Assembly: GCF_000971975.1 (NCBI RefSeq)
Contig: NZ_LAQO01000001.1
Location: 1-64,000 of the forward strand
Direction of reading: 5' to 3'
From: Paenibacillus algorifonticola
Lineage (GTDB): Bacteria > Bacillota > Bacilli > Paenibacillales > Paenibacillaceae
DNA length: 64,000 nucleotides
In this document: positions 25,432 through 34,553 of the stretch, piece by piece
Layout of the letters: every line of letters begins with the position of its first letter
Numbering within the stretch: position 1 is the stretch's first letter
The notes under the pieces: model-generated
What the model was told of the DNA's origin: nothing
What the model saw: only the letters and a program-made list of their open reading frames with translations
Database searches by the model: none
Translations under genes and position numbers: made by a program

Positions 25432-27786
25432 ATGTCAACATTTTTGTACAAGTTAGGGAAATCCGCTTACGACAAGCCATGGCAGTTCCTCATCGGCTGG
25501 ATCGCCATTCTTGGAATTGTAATCGCTATGCTCGCAGTCAACGGCATCCATTCCAGCTCTGAAATGAAAATTGCCGGTACAGAATCGCAGAAGGTACTCG
25601 ATCAACTAACGAAAGAGCTTCCCGAAGCTTCTGGCGGACAAGCCAGCATTGCCTTTACGGTTCCTGAGGGTGAACGTTTGGACACGCCGGAACGTTTAGC
25701 TTTAATCCAGAAGGCTGTTAATGACGTTTATCATGTAGACTATGTCATTAATCCTGCCAAATTGGCTGCGGAAGCTGGCCTTTCGGCTTCTGAGAGCAGC
25801 CAAATGGGCACCGCGGCTGCACAAGCAAACCAAGGAACACAAACAAACCAACCAAGCACCGCTGAAATACCTCCTTATGGCCCTTTGATGGTAGATGGCG
25901 TTCCGGTTATAGGGGTCATGCTCTCGTCTGACGGCAGTCTCGCCCTGTTCCAGTTCCAATTCACCGAGCAGCAGGCTTCATTGCCTAAATCCGTTCCGGA
26001 CGCCGTGGTGAACGCCGTCGCAGCCGTCGAGCAGAACAATTCCGGCATTACAGCTATACCTAGTGATTCGCTTAAGAGCACGCCAGCCATAGGCTCGACA
26101 GAAGCAATCGGGCTTCTCGTTGCAGCCGTTGTACTCATTATTACGCTTGGCTCTGTTGTTGCTGCGGGTCTGCCGCTGCTTACCGCTCTTTTTGGCGTAG
26201 CGATTAGCATTGGAGGCGCGTATGCCCTCTCGAAATTTATCGCGATCAATGACATAACGCCTATTTTGGCAATCATGATTGGACTGGCTGTCGGTATCGA
26301 CTATTCCCTGTTTATCGTGAATCGTCAGCGCCGCATGATTTTAGACCAAGGCTTAAGTGCGCGTGAAGCTGCGAGCAGAGCTGTAGGTACAGCTGGCAGC
26401 GCCGTATTTTTTGCAGGCTTAACCGTTATTATTGCTTTGTTCGGCATGCTCGTTATTGGCATTGAGTTCTTGTCTACGATGGCAATGGTCGCTGGAGTGA
26501 CGGTTTTCGTTACTGTGCTGCTAGCCCTGACTCTTCTGCCTGCTCTGCTTGGTTTCGTAGGTGAACGTATTTGCTCGCCTAAAGTCCGCATGAAAAACAG
26601 CAGCACAGACCATAAAGCTCAGCATGGATTCTCGATTCGCTGGGTTAAGGGAACGGTGAAATATCGCTGGCTTATTATTATTGGAGTGATCATCGTTCTA
26701 GGCACGGCTGCAATTCCGGTTACGAAAATGGAGCTCGGAATTCCCTCTGGCGCCTCGGCAAACCTGGACACGGCTGCAAGGCAAAGTTATGACGCGATTT
26801 CCAAAGGCTTCGGAGAAGGCTTCAACGGTCCTCTGCTTCTGGTGGGCGAGCCGCAAAATGCCTCCGATACATTTACTCCTGAAAAACTCGGCAGTCTCGT
26901 TCAGGAGCTTCAAAAGCATGACAATGTTTCACTCGTAACACTGATGGGTGTGAACAAAACTGGCGATATGGCGATAATTAGCCTGATTCCCAAAACAGGG
27001 CCAACGGACTTGGCAACGAAGGATCTAGTAAACGATCTGCGTGCCCCAGAATCAAGCATTGCGCAAAATAATGATGTAAAGCTGGGCGTGACCGGATTCA
27101 CCGCTATTAATATTGATATGTCGTCTAAGCTGTCGGAGGCATTCCCTCTGTATGTCGGCATTATCGTCATTCTGTCCATCATTATTCTGCTCTTGGTGTT
27201 TCGCTCGATCATCGTTCCGATTAAAGCGACGGTCGGATTCATTCTCAGCATACTTGCAACGTTCGGCCTTACAACAGCCGTTTACCAGTGGGGATGGATG
27301 CATTCACTCTTCGGCTTTGACACAGGCGGCCCGCTGCTCAGCTTTATGCCTATTCTTGTCACCGGTATTCTTTACGGACTAGCGATGGACTATCAGGTCT
27401 TCCTAGTAAGCTCAATGCGTGAGTCTTACGTTCATGGTCATAGAGGAACGGACAGTGTCGTTCACGGCTATGATCTAGCCAGCCGCATTGTTCTTGCTGC
27501 TGCTGTCATTATGGTATCCGTCTTTGCCGGATTCATTTTCGCACCTGATGCCATGATCAAACAGATCGGCTTCGCGCTGGCTATAGGCATCCTTATCGAT
27601 GCATTCATTGTCCGTATGACACTGGTTCCAGCTGTCATGGCTGTCTTCGGAGATAAAGCTTGGTGGCTGCCAAAATGGTTAGACCGTATTCTGCCTAACC
27701 TTGATGTTGAGGGTGACAAGCTGATTACCGCACTGAATGCTCAGAGCAGCAGCGATAGCAAGACGAAGGCGAACAAGCCCGCATAA
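25432..27786 (+). CDS. MMPL-family (RND superfamily) transporter
   Basis: This 784-residue protein has the MMPL layout: one N-terminal helix, a large external domain (about residues 40-210), five helices with GLAVGIDYSLFIVNRQRR, a second external domain and five helices with GLAMDYQVFLVSSMRE. The Asp-Tyr pairs in helices 4 and 10 are the proton-relay residues of the family. It is related to Bacillus YdfJ. Expected role is proton-driven export of lipids or drugs. Ribosome binding site AAAGGAG precedes ATG 25432; it is paired with the upstream TetR gene. Confidence 0.93.
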   Translation: MSTFLYKLGKSAYDKPWQFLIGWIAILGIVIAMLAVNGIHSSSEMKIAGTESQKVLDQLTKELPEASGGQASIAFTVPEGERLDTPERLALIQKAVNDVYHVDYVINPAKLAAEAGLSASESSQMGTAAAQANQGTQTNQPSTAEIPPYGPLMVDGVPVIGVMLSSDGSLALFQFQFTEQQASLPKSVPDAVVNAVAAVEQNNSGITAIPSDSLKSTPAIGSTEAIGLLVAAVVLIITLGSVVAAGLPLLTALFGVAISIGGAYALSKFIAINDITPILAIMIGLAVGIDYSLFIVNRQRRMILDQGLSAREAASRAVGTAGSAVFFAGLTVIIALFGMLVIGIEFLSTMAMVAGVTVFVTVLLALTLLPALLGFVGERICSPKVRMKNSSTDHKAQHGFSIRWVKGTVKYRWLIIIGVIIVLGTAAIPVTKMELGIPSGASANLDTAARQSYDAISKGFGEGFNGPLLLVGEPQNASDTFTPEKLGSLVQELQKHDNVSLVTLMGVNKTGDMAIISLIPKTGPTDLATKDLVNDLRAPESSIAQNNDVKLGVTGFTAINIDMSSKLSEAFPLYVGIIVILSIIILLLVFRSIIVPIKATVGFILSILATFGLTTAVYQWGWMHSLFGFDTGGPLLSFMPILVTGILYGLAMDYQVFLVSSMRESYVHGHRGTDSVVHGYDLASRIVLAAAVIMVSVFAGFIFAPDAMIKQIGFALAIGILIDAFIVRMTLVPAVMAVFGDKAWWLPKWLDRILPNLDVEGDKLITALNAQSSSDSKTKANKPA

Positions 27787-28221
27787 CGATCAACATTTTC
27801 ATACCCTCTATATTGTAATCTCGATTGGAAATGGGTGATGTAGCTTTCTCCTTTCATCCCCATGGCATTCCGCCAATAAAACAAATGAACCACGTCCATA
27901 GGATGTGGTTCATTTGTTTTATTGGCGGAAGCGTCTATCATATAGTTAAATGCCCTGCCACAAAAAAATGGTTATCCTCCAGTCGAAATGAAGGATAACC
28001 TACGGATTCGATATATCCAGGCAATAGGGCCGCATAAACGGGGCTATTGGGCGGCAACCCGATACTTATAAACATCGATAATGCGAGCCATTATGATATT
28101 CTTTTTCTAAACCTAATCATTCGCATACTTCCCCCATCTTTCGACTTGCCATGTTAAAATAAAGCTTACCTATAGGCTAATCATACTTACTTATTTCATA
28201 TAAATCATAGTATCCAAAGGG
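27787..28221. other. intergenic region with two stem-loops
   Basis: About 435 bases between the MMPL gene and the broken regulator gene. It contains the 26-base inverted repeat at 27868-27930 and a smaller hairpin at 27970-28000 (GGTTATCCT / AGGATAACC) that has a T run only on the minus-strand side. No small gene was found. Confidence 0.5.
27868..27930 (+). terminator. 26-bp perfect inverted repeat, likely terminator of the MMPL gene
   Basis: Perfect 26-base arms (starting TTCCGCCAATAAAACAAATG) enclose an 11-base loop. There is no T run after the stem, but internal TTTGTTTT in the right arm could serve. It is about 80 bases past the MMPL stop. The unusual perfection may also indicate a miniature element. 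Confidence 0.55.
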
Positions 28222-29816
28222 ATGCATTTTGTTATGGCAAAGGGGAAGTTTGACATGATCGAGGAGCATAACGACCAAATAGAGCAAGTCACTTTAGGGG
28301 ATCGAATCAAGCGGATGGAAAGCCGTTTCTTCGTTGGCCGCGAGCAGGAGAAAAGCTTGTTCATCAGCTTTGCTCGGAAAAACCATCATCATGAACGAAT
28401 TCTCAATATTTACGGTACTGGCGGTATTGGCAAAAGCTTTCTACTCGATGAATATCGCAGATTGGCTGAACATGTTCAAAAATTTTGAGTTTATTGCATG
28501 CATCCGCAAGTGAAAAAAGAACCTCATCCTATCGAAAGCTGCATCACAAGTTTAAACCGGATAGCTGAAGAGAAACGTCTCGTCATTGCGATAGACACGT
28601 ATGAGGAACTGAATGAACTCGACTGGTGGCTGCGTGAAGTGCCCGACGAATCGCTGCAAGCCTTAGTGGAGGCTGCATCACTCGTTCGAAGCTTCGATCA
28701 GGAGCTGCTGGAGTGGATGCTTGGCTTTGCAATTGAAAGCTCGCTTTTCCGCAAGCTGATTGATTTATCCTTCATTCGTCCCAGCCAAGGGGGATATTAC
28801 ATACATGCTCTGTTGGGCAAGGCTTTATCGAGGGAGATTCGTTCCCGTACGCCGAAGCGATATTCTAGGTTATGGCAACGAAGCATTGCTTACTATCATC
28901 GGGAGATCGTGAACAACTCATCTGAGCTTGACTTAACCGAAACAATCGCCAGCTTAATGTACGGATTAGGCGACTCCATCCTGCTCTCTACTTTCTTCGA
29001 GGAGGCTCAATTATGTGCGGAGCTATTACGACATGCAATCGGGAGAAGCGCATTCTATGGAAATTTCCGCGGAGCATGACCGAATGGCCTTCAGCCATCT
29101 GGAGCCGGCCAAGCTGATTACTCTTGGGACGGAAGTCATCCGAATGATCAAAAATGCGGAGGGGTTAACGATTGGGCTTGCCGTATTTATTCCGATTCAT
29201 CGTGACTCTCTGGATTATTTGCAAGCCTTGCCGGTATCCAGACATTATTTTGCTACACTTAGTGAACAACAGTTGCAGCCGTATCGAAGCGCTCCCGACC
29301 AACCGGCAGGCTGGTACATTTATCACGTCGATTTAAGAAAAGACAGCGGCATTCCTTCCCGTACCGCATTAATGCACCTGCTGCTCTCCCTGCTCATGAA
29401 GCAAGGAACGATTCTATTTTCAAGCCCACTCCTTTATCATCAAGAAATTGCCAAGCGGATGGGATTTCATCAGGTGGAGGGTGCCACTCATTTCGACTTC
29501 GGTCCGCTTCTTCCGTCCCCCACTTTTCTTCTGGATTTGCGCAGGGAAAAACAAAGGCAGTATTTCGACCAATTGCTCCAACAAGTAGGTGTCTCTTCAG
29601 CTCCATTACTGCCCGAAGGGATTTTCGGCTTCACGGGTAAAGAGCGCGAGGTCGCCCTTCTCGTCATGTCGACCAAGTCCATCGTGGAAATCGCTGAGAG
29701 CTTAAGTGTCACCCAAGTAATTGAAGAAGCATCTCGGCAGAATATACAAAAAAGCGGAAGTACGCGGCAAAACACAGCTTCTCAAGAAACTGATGGAGGC
29801 CGTCCACGCCCGCTAG
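28222..29816 (+). pseudogene. broken ATPase-LuxR-type transcriptional regulator
   Basis: Three consecutive frames carry successive parts of one large regulator. 28222-28488 has FFVGREQEK and the Walker A loop GTGGIGKS. 28498-29079 has SLNRIAEEKRLVIAIDTYEEL (Walker B region) and then jumps from WWLREV to PDESLQALV, which looks like an internal deletion. From about 29045 the frame has the C-terminal part ending FTGKEREVALLVMSTKSIVE. A further shift near 29715 is needed to read the LuxR helix-turn-helix end KKHLGRIYKKAEVRGKTQLL, stopping at TAG 29814. At least three lesions make it nonfunctional. Confidence 0.8.
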
Positions 29817-30039
29817 GTGCCTGCCGTCAGCATCGACTGAACTCAAGAGGTTCGAAAATATGATTAAACGTACAGAGAAGCTTTTTCAGCGATGAAAAGC
29901 GCAGCGGTACAATTCGATGCCGTGCTCCTCCGCATTCGCTTTGTAAGTCCGGTCTACTTCCTTGCTCGGCTCCACCAAATACAATGCCACAAGGTATAGC
30001 AGTCAGCACATTAGCCTATTCGGGTTCCTCAAGGTAAAT

Positions 30040-30960
30040 TTAATGGTCTTGTTTCACAGTAATCACTACATTTCCCTTCTTATGTCCTTTTTCGACATAC
30101 GTATGAGCCTCGGCGATTTGTTCCAACGGATAACAGCGATCGATGACTGATTTTATCTTTCCCTCCTCCATTCGCATTTTGAGCGAATATAGATCTTCAA
30201 TCTTAAGGTTAATCGCGGATTTAACGGAGAGATACCTCCCTTTTTTCTTAAGTACCCTTTTACTGTGTGAAGACGAAATTTTCCCTACCGCGTCAAAAAT
30301 AAGATCATACGCCTGACCGCATTGGGTAAAATCCTCCTTTGTATAATCCATGACTTTATCGGCTCCAAGCGCCTTCACCATTTCCACATTTGCGGTGCTG
30401 CATACAGCAGTTACATCCACCCCAAAGGATTTGGCAAGCTGAACCGCAAAAGTGCCTACACTTCCGGACGCCCCGTAAATAAGCACTTTCTGTCCGTGCT
30501 CAATCCCTCCTTTTCTTAGAAAACACAGTGCCGTAAGTCCCCCGACGGGCACTGCGGCTGCTTCCTCATAGGTCATATTGGCAGGTTTCATGGCCACGAA
30601 CCCATCTTTCGCCTTTGCCCCTTCTTCAGGCAGGCAAATATACTCGGCATAGGCGCCAAATCCAAGACCGGTGTATGCAAAAATAGGGTCGCCTTTCTTA
30701 AAACGTTTCACGTCCTTGCCGACTGCTTCAACCTCTCCAGCTAGCTCAAACCCCAAAACGGTTGCCTTCTTCGGTCTGAAGAGTCCATTAAAAAGTCTTG
30801 CCGCAAAGGGATCCGCTTTTCTCATGCGCCAATCCGCTGCCGATACCGTCGTCACATGTACCTTTATTAATAGTTCATTATTCTTGGGAGTCGGCTTTTG
30901 CACCTCTTTCATTTTAAGCACATGCGGCGGTCCGTATTTTTCATAAACGATGGCTCTCAT
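30040..30960 (-). CDS. NAD(P)-dependent alcohol dehydrogenase/quinone-reductase-like protein
   Basis: The start is ATG 30960 ([15 protein letters not shown]) after GAGGAGGAATGAC. The 306-residue MDR-family protein has a GroES-like half ([15 protein letters not shown]) and a nucleotide-binding motif [16 protein letters not shown]; catalytic zinc ligands are absent. It is a paralogue of the protein at 18815-19729, but closer to bacterial YogA/AdhP-like quinone reductases. A truncated Xre gene lies 20 bases upstream on the same strand, so the two may form a unit. Confidence 0.88.
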   Translation of the reverse strand: MRAIVYEKYGPPHVLKMKEVQKPTPKNNELLIKVHVTTVSAADWRMRKADPFAARLFNGLFRPKKATVLGFELAGEVEAVGKDVKRFKKGDPIFAYTGLGFGAYAEYICLPEEGAKAKDGFVAMKPANMTYEEAAAVPVGGLTALCFLRKGGIEHGQKVLIYGASGSVGTFAVQLAKSFGVDVTAVCSTANVEMVKALGADKVMDYTKEDFTQCGQAYDLIFDAVGKISSSHSKRVLKKKGRYLSVKSAINLKIEDLYSLKMRMEEGKIKSVIDRCYPLEQIAEAHTYVEKGHKKGNVVITVKQDH

Positions 30961-30980
30961 GTCATTCCTCCTCATTGACT

Positions 30981-31130
30981 TTATTGAACTGGATCTTCCT
31001 CGTAAGCGAAGACCTCCTCTAGAGGCAGCTGAAACACGCGTGCGATGCGAAAAGCCAATTCCAACGAAGACGAGTATTTTCCCTTTTCAATCGCTACGAT
31101 GGTTTGCCGCGATCGTACTTGATAGGACAA
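30981..31130 (-). CDS. truncated Xre-type regulator
   Basis: A 49-residue frame starting with TTG at 31130 (AAGGAG seven bases upstream) encodes [20 protein letters not shown] then [19 protein letters not shown]. This is the second half of a YgzD-type Xre repressor (normally about 66 residues), containing the recognition helix but lacking helices 1 and 2. It may be a decayed gene or a translated remnant. It ends 20 bases before the oxidoreductase ATG and probably used to control it. Confidence 0.6.
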   Translation of the reverse strand: MSYQVRSRQTIVAIEKGKYSSSLELAFRIARVFQLPLEEVFAYEEDPVQ

Positions 31131-31185
31131 GGAACATCTCCTTCGTTAATCTGTCTAATAGAAAACAATAAGTAAAGTATTTCAT

Positions 31186-31215
31186 ACACAATGTATCATT
31201 ACGTATACATAATGT
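31186..31215 (-). promoter_or_regulatory. sigma-A-type promoter upstream of the Xre remnant
   Basis: On the minus strand TTGACA, a 17-base spacer and TACATT form a good sigma-A promoter. The spacer holds a near-palindrome (TTATGTATACGTAA), a likely operator for the Xre protein. Confidence 0.5.
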
Positions 31216-31399
31216 CAAATATTTTTTACATATAACTTGTCCATTCTACGAATCCTTGCGCGTGGACCGTCCAGGATTGCTTCGATCTACGCCCTGTGTT
31301 CGTTCGTTTGAAGCTTGGTCTCCGCAGCCGTCCGTCCACTCCTTGCATGGAGGCGAACCCCGGTATTTGCTCCCTATCATGGGTCCATCACACAAAAAA

Positions 31400-31420
31400 C
31401 CACGCCGGAATCGGCGTGGT
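31400..31420 (-). terminator. terminator of the levanase pseudogene
   Basis: ACCACGCCG, loop GAAT, CGGCGTGGT; the minus strand continues TTTTTTGTG. It lies just past the stop at 31429. Confidence 0.7.
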
Positions 31421-31428
31421 TAATACCT

Positions 31429-31952
31429 TCACTTGCTTGTTAGCCCGCTTACTTCAATATTCTGGAATAATGCCGAGCCATCCCATACATTCAGCCCAAG
31501 GAAGCCTCTTATGTAAGCGGTATCATTAATATCTATAATAGGCTTGTACTAGTCATTCCAATATACTTTCAGGTTGCTCCCATTAGCCATTACTTTTAGA
31601 TGGTAGATTTCACCTTCCTTCATCATAACTTGACGTTCTTCCTTGAGCGCAGTGTTGCTTGCAGCATCCCGTAGACGGATTAAACCCGCATTAGGTACAA
31701 TTTGCAGCAGAAGTTAGAAGCATTCCTTCCTGCGTGTTGTCCATCGTTCCTTTTCCTTTGATTTTCCAGTCTGTGAGATTAGTATTAGCATTGGATGCGC
31801 TTTCAAAAAATAATTGAGCCCTCCTCGGTATCCATAATTGCCTCTGCTGTCCATCCCGCTGCCGGATTAACCATTATAGCAGCTGTTACAGTAGATGTAA
31901 TAAGCAGACCGGACATAAGGATGAGTGTCCATTTATTCAGCTTCGCCTTCAA
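31429..31952 (-). pseudogene. decayed secreted levanase/fructanase (GH32)
   Basis: TTG at 31952 after GAGAGGGGCG opens MKAKLNKWTLILMSGLLITS, a clear signal peptide, then frame breaks with an in-frame TGA. Continuing in other frames gives TDWKIKGKGTMDN, VPNAGLIRLRDAASNTALK, HLKVMANGSNLKVYWND, an in-frame TAG, then YIRGFLGLNVWDGSALFQN. The second part is the C-terminal lectin-like domain typical of exolevanases such as SacC. The catalytic beta-propeller (several hundred residues) is gone. So an internal deletion joined signal peptide to C-terminal domain and further lesions followed. It is next to an intact intracellular GH32 gene. Confidence 0.7.
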
Positions 31953-32065
31953 TAATCGCCCCTCTCTTCTTTTTGCATGTTCTATTCACCTGTTCGATAG
32001 AAAGGGTCGGGGAATCACCCTGCAATACGCCGGCAATTCCCGCTATCCTTTCCAGTTTACATGCA

Positions 32066-32965
32066 CTACTGAGCAGAGACACTCTCCTGCGCCTGCTTAT
32101 AGGCTCGTAATCCAAGGGCCAATGCTCCGTATAACCCGGCTTGATGTCCAAGACCTGGCGGCACGATGTACTGCTCCATATAACTATTCATTTCGGCTGC
32201 GCTAACATATCCATTCAGATTGTGCTTTACAGCTTCCCTGATCAGCGGAAACAACTGGGATTGCTGCATGATGCCTCCTCCGAGAATGACTTTCTGCGGC
32301 GAGGTCATTAGAATCGCATTCGTAATCGATTGAGCAATGTAATAAGCTTCTATTTCCCACGCCGCATGATCTGTTGGCAGCTCGAATCCCTTCTGCTGCC
32401 AACGCGCCTCGATAGCCGGTCCGGCAGCCATCCCTTCCAGACAATCCCCGTGATACGGGCATATGCCAGAGAAGTCGTCCTGTGGATGCCTTCTAGTCAG
32501 AACATGGCCACCCTCCGGATGGACAAGTCCGTGCACCAACTGGCCTTCTGCGTATACACCTACGCCAACGCCGGTCCCAATCGTGTAATACAAGCAGCTG
32601 CGAAGACCCCTAGCCGCCCCCCATACAACCTCCCCATAAGCAGCCGCATTAACATCTGTATCCCAGCCATAAGGTACGGGAAAATGCCGCTTCAATATTC
32701 CGAGGAAATTACAGTTCTCCCATCCTGGCTTGGGTGTTGTCGTTACATAACCATACAGAGCACTTTCTGGATGGAGCTCAATTGGCCCGAAAGAGCCTAC
32801 GCCGATGGCACCAACCTCTTTATCGGTGAAATACTGGATAACCTTGCCCAGAGTAATGTCCGGATGCTCCGTCGGGAAACTGATGAAAGCCTCGATTACT
32901 CCCTGCTCATTGCCGATGCCACAAATAAACTTGGTGCCTCCGGCCTCTATTGCTCCTATGCGCAT
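32066..32965 (-). CDS. scrK: ROK-family fructokinase
   Basis: This 299-residue sugar kinase has the ROK phosphate-binding motif IGAIEAGGTKFICGIG at the N-terminus, the catalytic Asp in GWDTDVNAAAYGE, the second phosphate loop TIGTGVGVGV and the zinc-binding cluster with GICPYHGDCLEGM. It matches GmuE/YdhR/ScrK-type fructokinases, which phosphorylate fructose to fructose-6-phosphate. It lies 15 bases downstream of the GH32 gene at the end of a fructan operon, so the substrate is almost certainly fructose. Confidence 0.9.
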   Translation of the reverse strand: MRIGAIEAGGTKFICGIGNEQGVIEAFISFPTEHPDITLGKVIQYFTDKEVGAIGVGSFGPIELHPESALYGYVTTTPKPGWENCNFLGILKRHFPVPYGWDTDVNAAAYGEVVWGAARGLRSCLYYTIGTGVGVGVYAEGQLVHGLVHPEGGHVLTRRHPQDDFSGICPYHGDCLEGMAAGPAIEARWQQKGFELPTDHAAWEIEAYYIAQSITNAILMTSPQKVILGGGIMQQSQLFPLIREAVKHNLNGYVSAAEMNSYMEQYIVPPGLGHQAGLYGALALGLRAYKQAQESVSAQ

Positions 32966-32980
32966 AACCGCGACCTCCTC

Positions 32981-34459
32981 TTAGTCAGCCTTATCCGCAG
33001 CAGAAGGTATTAGCTCGTATATACTCAGGGAGGGGATAATAGCTGGACTATGAGCCGGGAAGAACGAAATCCCCGTTGCATCCGCATCCGGATAGATAAG
33101 ATCGGTAATAACGGCCTGCCCCTCGTTGCCAAACACTTCTACAGAACCGGCATCTACAAATATACGCAGCGACAGATTTTCACCTACTGATGTAAGCTTT
33201 GCAGCATGAACACCAAGGAAATCAGCATGGAAGCTGTGAAGACCTGACTTGGTACGATCTACATAAATAGTCGCTGCTGAGGCATCAACACCAACAATCG
33301 TCTCATTCAATGCTCCCACTCTAACCTTGAAGCCCAGCGACTGATTGATAGGGAGCTCTGTATGAATTTCATAGCTTACTAGGTGCAGCTGTCGCAGAGC
33401 TTCCTCCACTTCGCTTGCCGTTGCCTGATTTAACGTAAGGACAGGCCTGCGGGCACACTCCAGCTCGATCGCTGGCTTCTGCACTAACGTGGCGATGCCG
33501 CTAATCGTCTCCAGCGTAAGCTCTCTTGGAATTGTCATTGCACCGCGGAAGCCTTCGGTAGGCGTCTGATTCGCATATTTCCAGTTGCTCATCCAGCCAA
33601 TGAAGAGACGCCTTCCATCCTCCGCAGGTATATCCGACCAGGTTATGCCCGCATAATTATCTCGTCCATAGTCAATCCATCTCACTTCCATGGAAGCAGC
33701 ATCCGGCGTAAAGGTTACACCGTCAAAGTCTCCTGTGAAATATTGTGTTCTGGAGCCTTCTACAAATGCAGGATCTGCACCGATACTAACCAGCATCACC
33801 CATTTCACATTCGCAGCCTCACCATCTACCTCCAATGGAAATAGATCCGGACATTCCCACACGCCGTCATGAGATCCGATGCCACTTCCGAACTCGCTAC
33901 CAAGCGTCCAGGTCAACAGATCAGGAGAATGATAGAGACACACCGTCTGGCCGCAAGCGATGATCATCCCCCAACGGTTCGTCTCCTTGTGCCAGAACAC
34001 CTTAGGGTCGCGAAAATCGATAAATGTCTCATGCTCCAGAACCGGATTACCCTCGTATTTCACCCATGTTCTGCCCTTGTCTGTGCTGTAAGCCAGACTC
34101 TGACGCTGCAGTTGATGGCTGCCTTCCACCTCCAGATGGTGAGTGAAGATTGCGACAAGACCGGGACCATTCTCGAAAAACCCCGTTGTATTATTCCAAT
34201 CTACAACCGCGCTGCCTGAGAAAATCGTGCCGTGCTCATCCGGAAAAAGTGCGATATCCAGCTCATCCCAAGTGACAAGATCCTTGCTAACCAAGTGCCC
34301 CCAATGCATAGGGCCGCAGGTAACATCATTCGGATGGTGCTGGAAGAACAGATGATATTCCCCTTCAAAATAGACCATGCCGTTAGGGTCATTCATCCAG
34401 TTAACCTGCGGCGAAACATGATAGGCACCTCTGTAGTTTTGTTTAGCCAGTATAGACAT
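32981..34459 (-). CDS. glycoside hydrolase family 32 (intracellular fructanase/sucrase)
   Basis: The 492-residue enzyme has the GH32 triad: nucleophile Asp24 in WMNDPNG, the transition-state Asp in FRDPKV, and the acid/base Glu in WECPDLF. A five-bladed beta-propeller is followed by a C-terminal beta-sandwich (LRIFVDAGSVEVFGNEG). No signal peptide is present, so it cleaves imported fructo-oligosaccharides, levanbiose or sucrose in the cytoplasm. Ribosome binding site GAGAGGAGC precedes the ATG. It sits between the importer genes and fructokinase. Confidence 0.93.
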   Translation of the reverse strand: MSILAKQNYRGAYHVSPQVNWMNDPNGMVYFEGEYHLFFQHHPNDVTCGPMHWGHLVSKDLVTWDELDIALFPDEHGTIFSGSAVVDWNNTTGFFENGPGLVAIFTHHLEVEGSHQLQRQSLAYSTDKGRTWVKYEGNPVLEHETFIDFRDPKVFWHKETNRWGMIIACGQTVCLYHSPDLLTWTLGSEFGSGIGSHDGVWECPDLFPLEVDGEAANVKWVMLVSIGADPAFVEGSRTQYFTGDFDGVTFTPDAASMEVRWIDYGRDNYAGITWSDIPAEDGRRLFIGWMSNWKYANQTPTEGFRGAMTIPRELTLETISGIATLVQKPAIELECARRPVLTLNQATASEVEEALRQLHLVSYEIHTELPINQSLGFKVRVGALNETIVGVDASAATIYVDRTKSGLHSFHADFLGVHAAKLTSVGENLSLRIFVDAGSVEVFGNEGQAVITDLIYPDADATGISFFPAHSPAIIPSLSIYELIPSAADKAD

Positions 34460-34553
34460 AATTGCTCCTCTCCCTTACTCCATTTATCTTTACTCTCACA
34501 CTGTACTTTCAAAAAAGTGTCTGACAGCTTAATCTGCCGATAATCGCAATTCG

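Noticed and set aside
29886..29990. Minus-strand fragment ending DRTYKANAEEHGIELYRC
   Set aside because: Looks coding-like, but has no start, no ribosome binding site and no recognised family.
31795..32205. 136-codon plus-strand frame
   Set aside because: Runs antisense to the levanase pseudogene and fructokinase and has no ribosome binding site.
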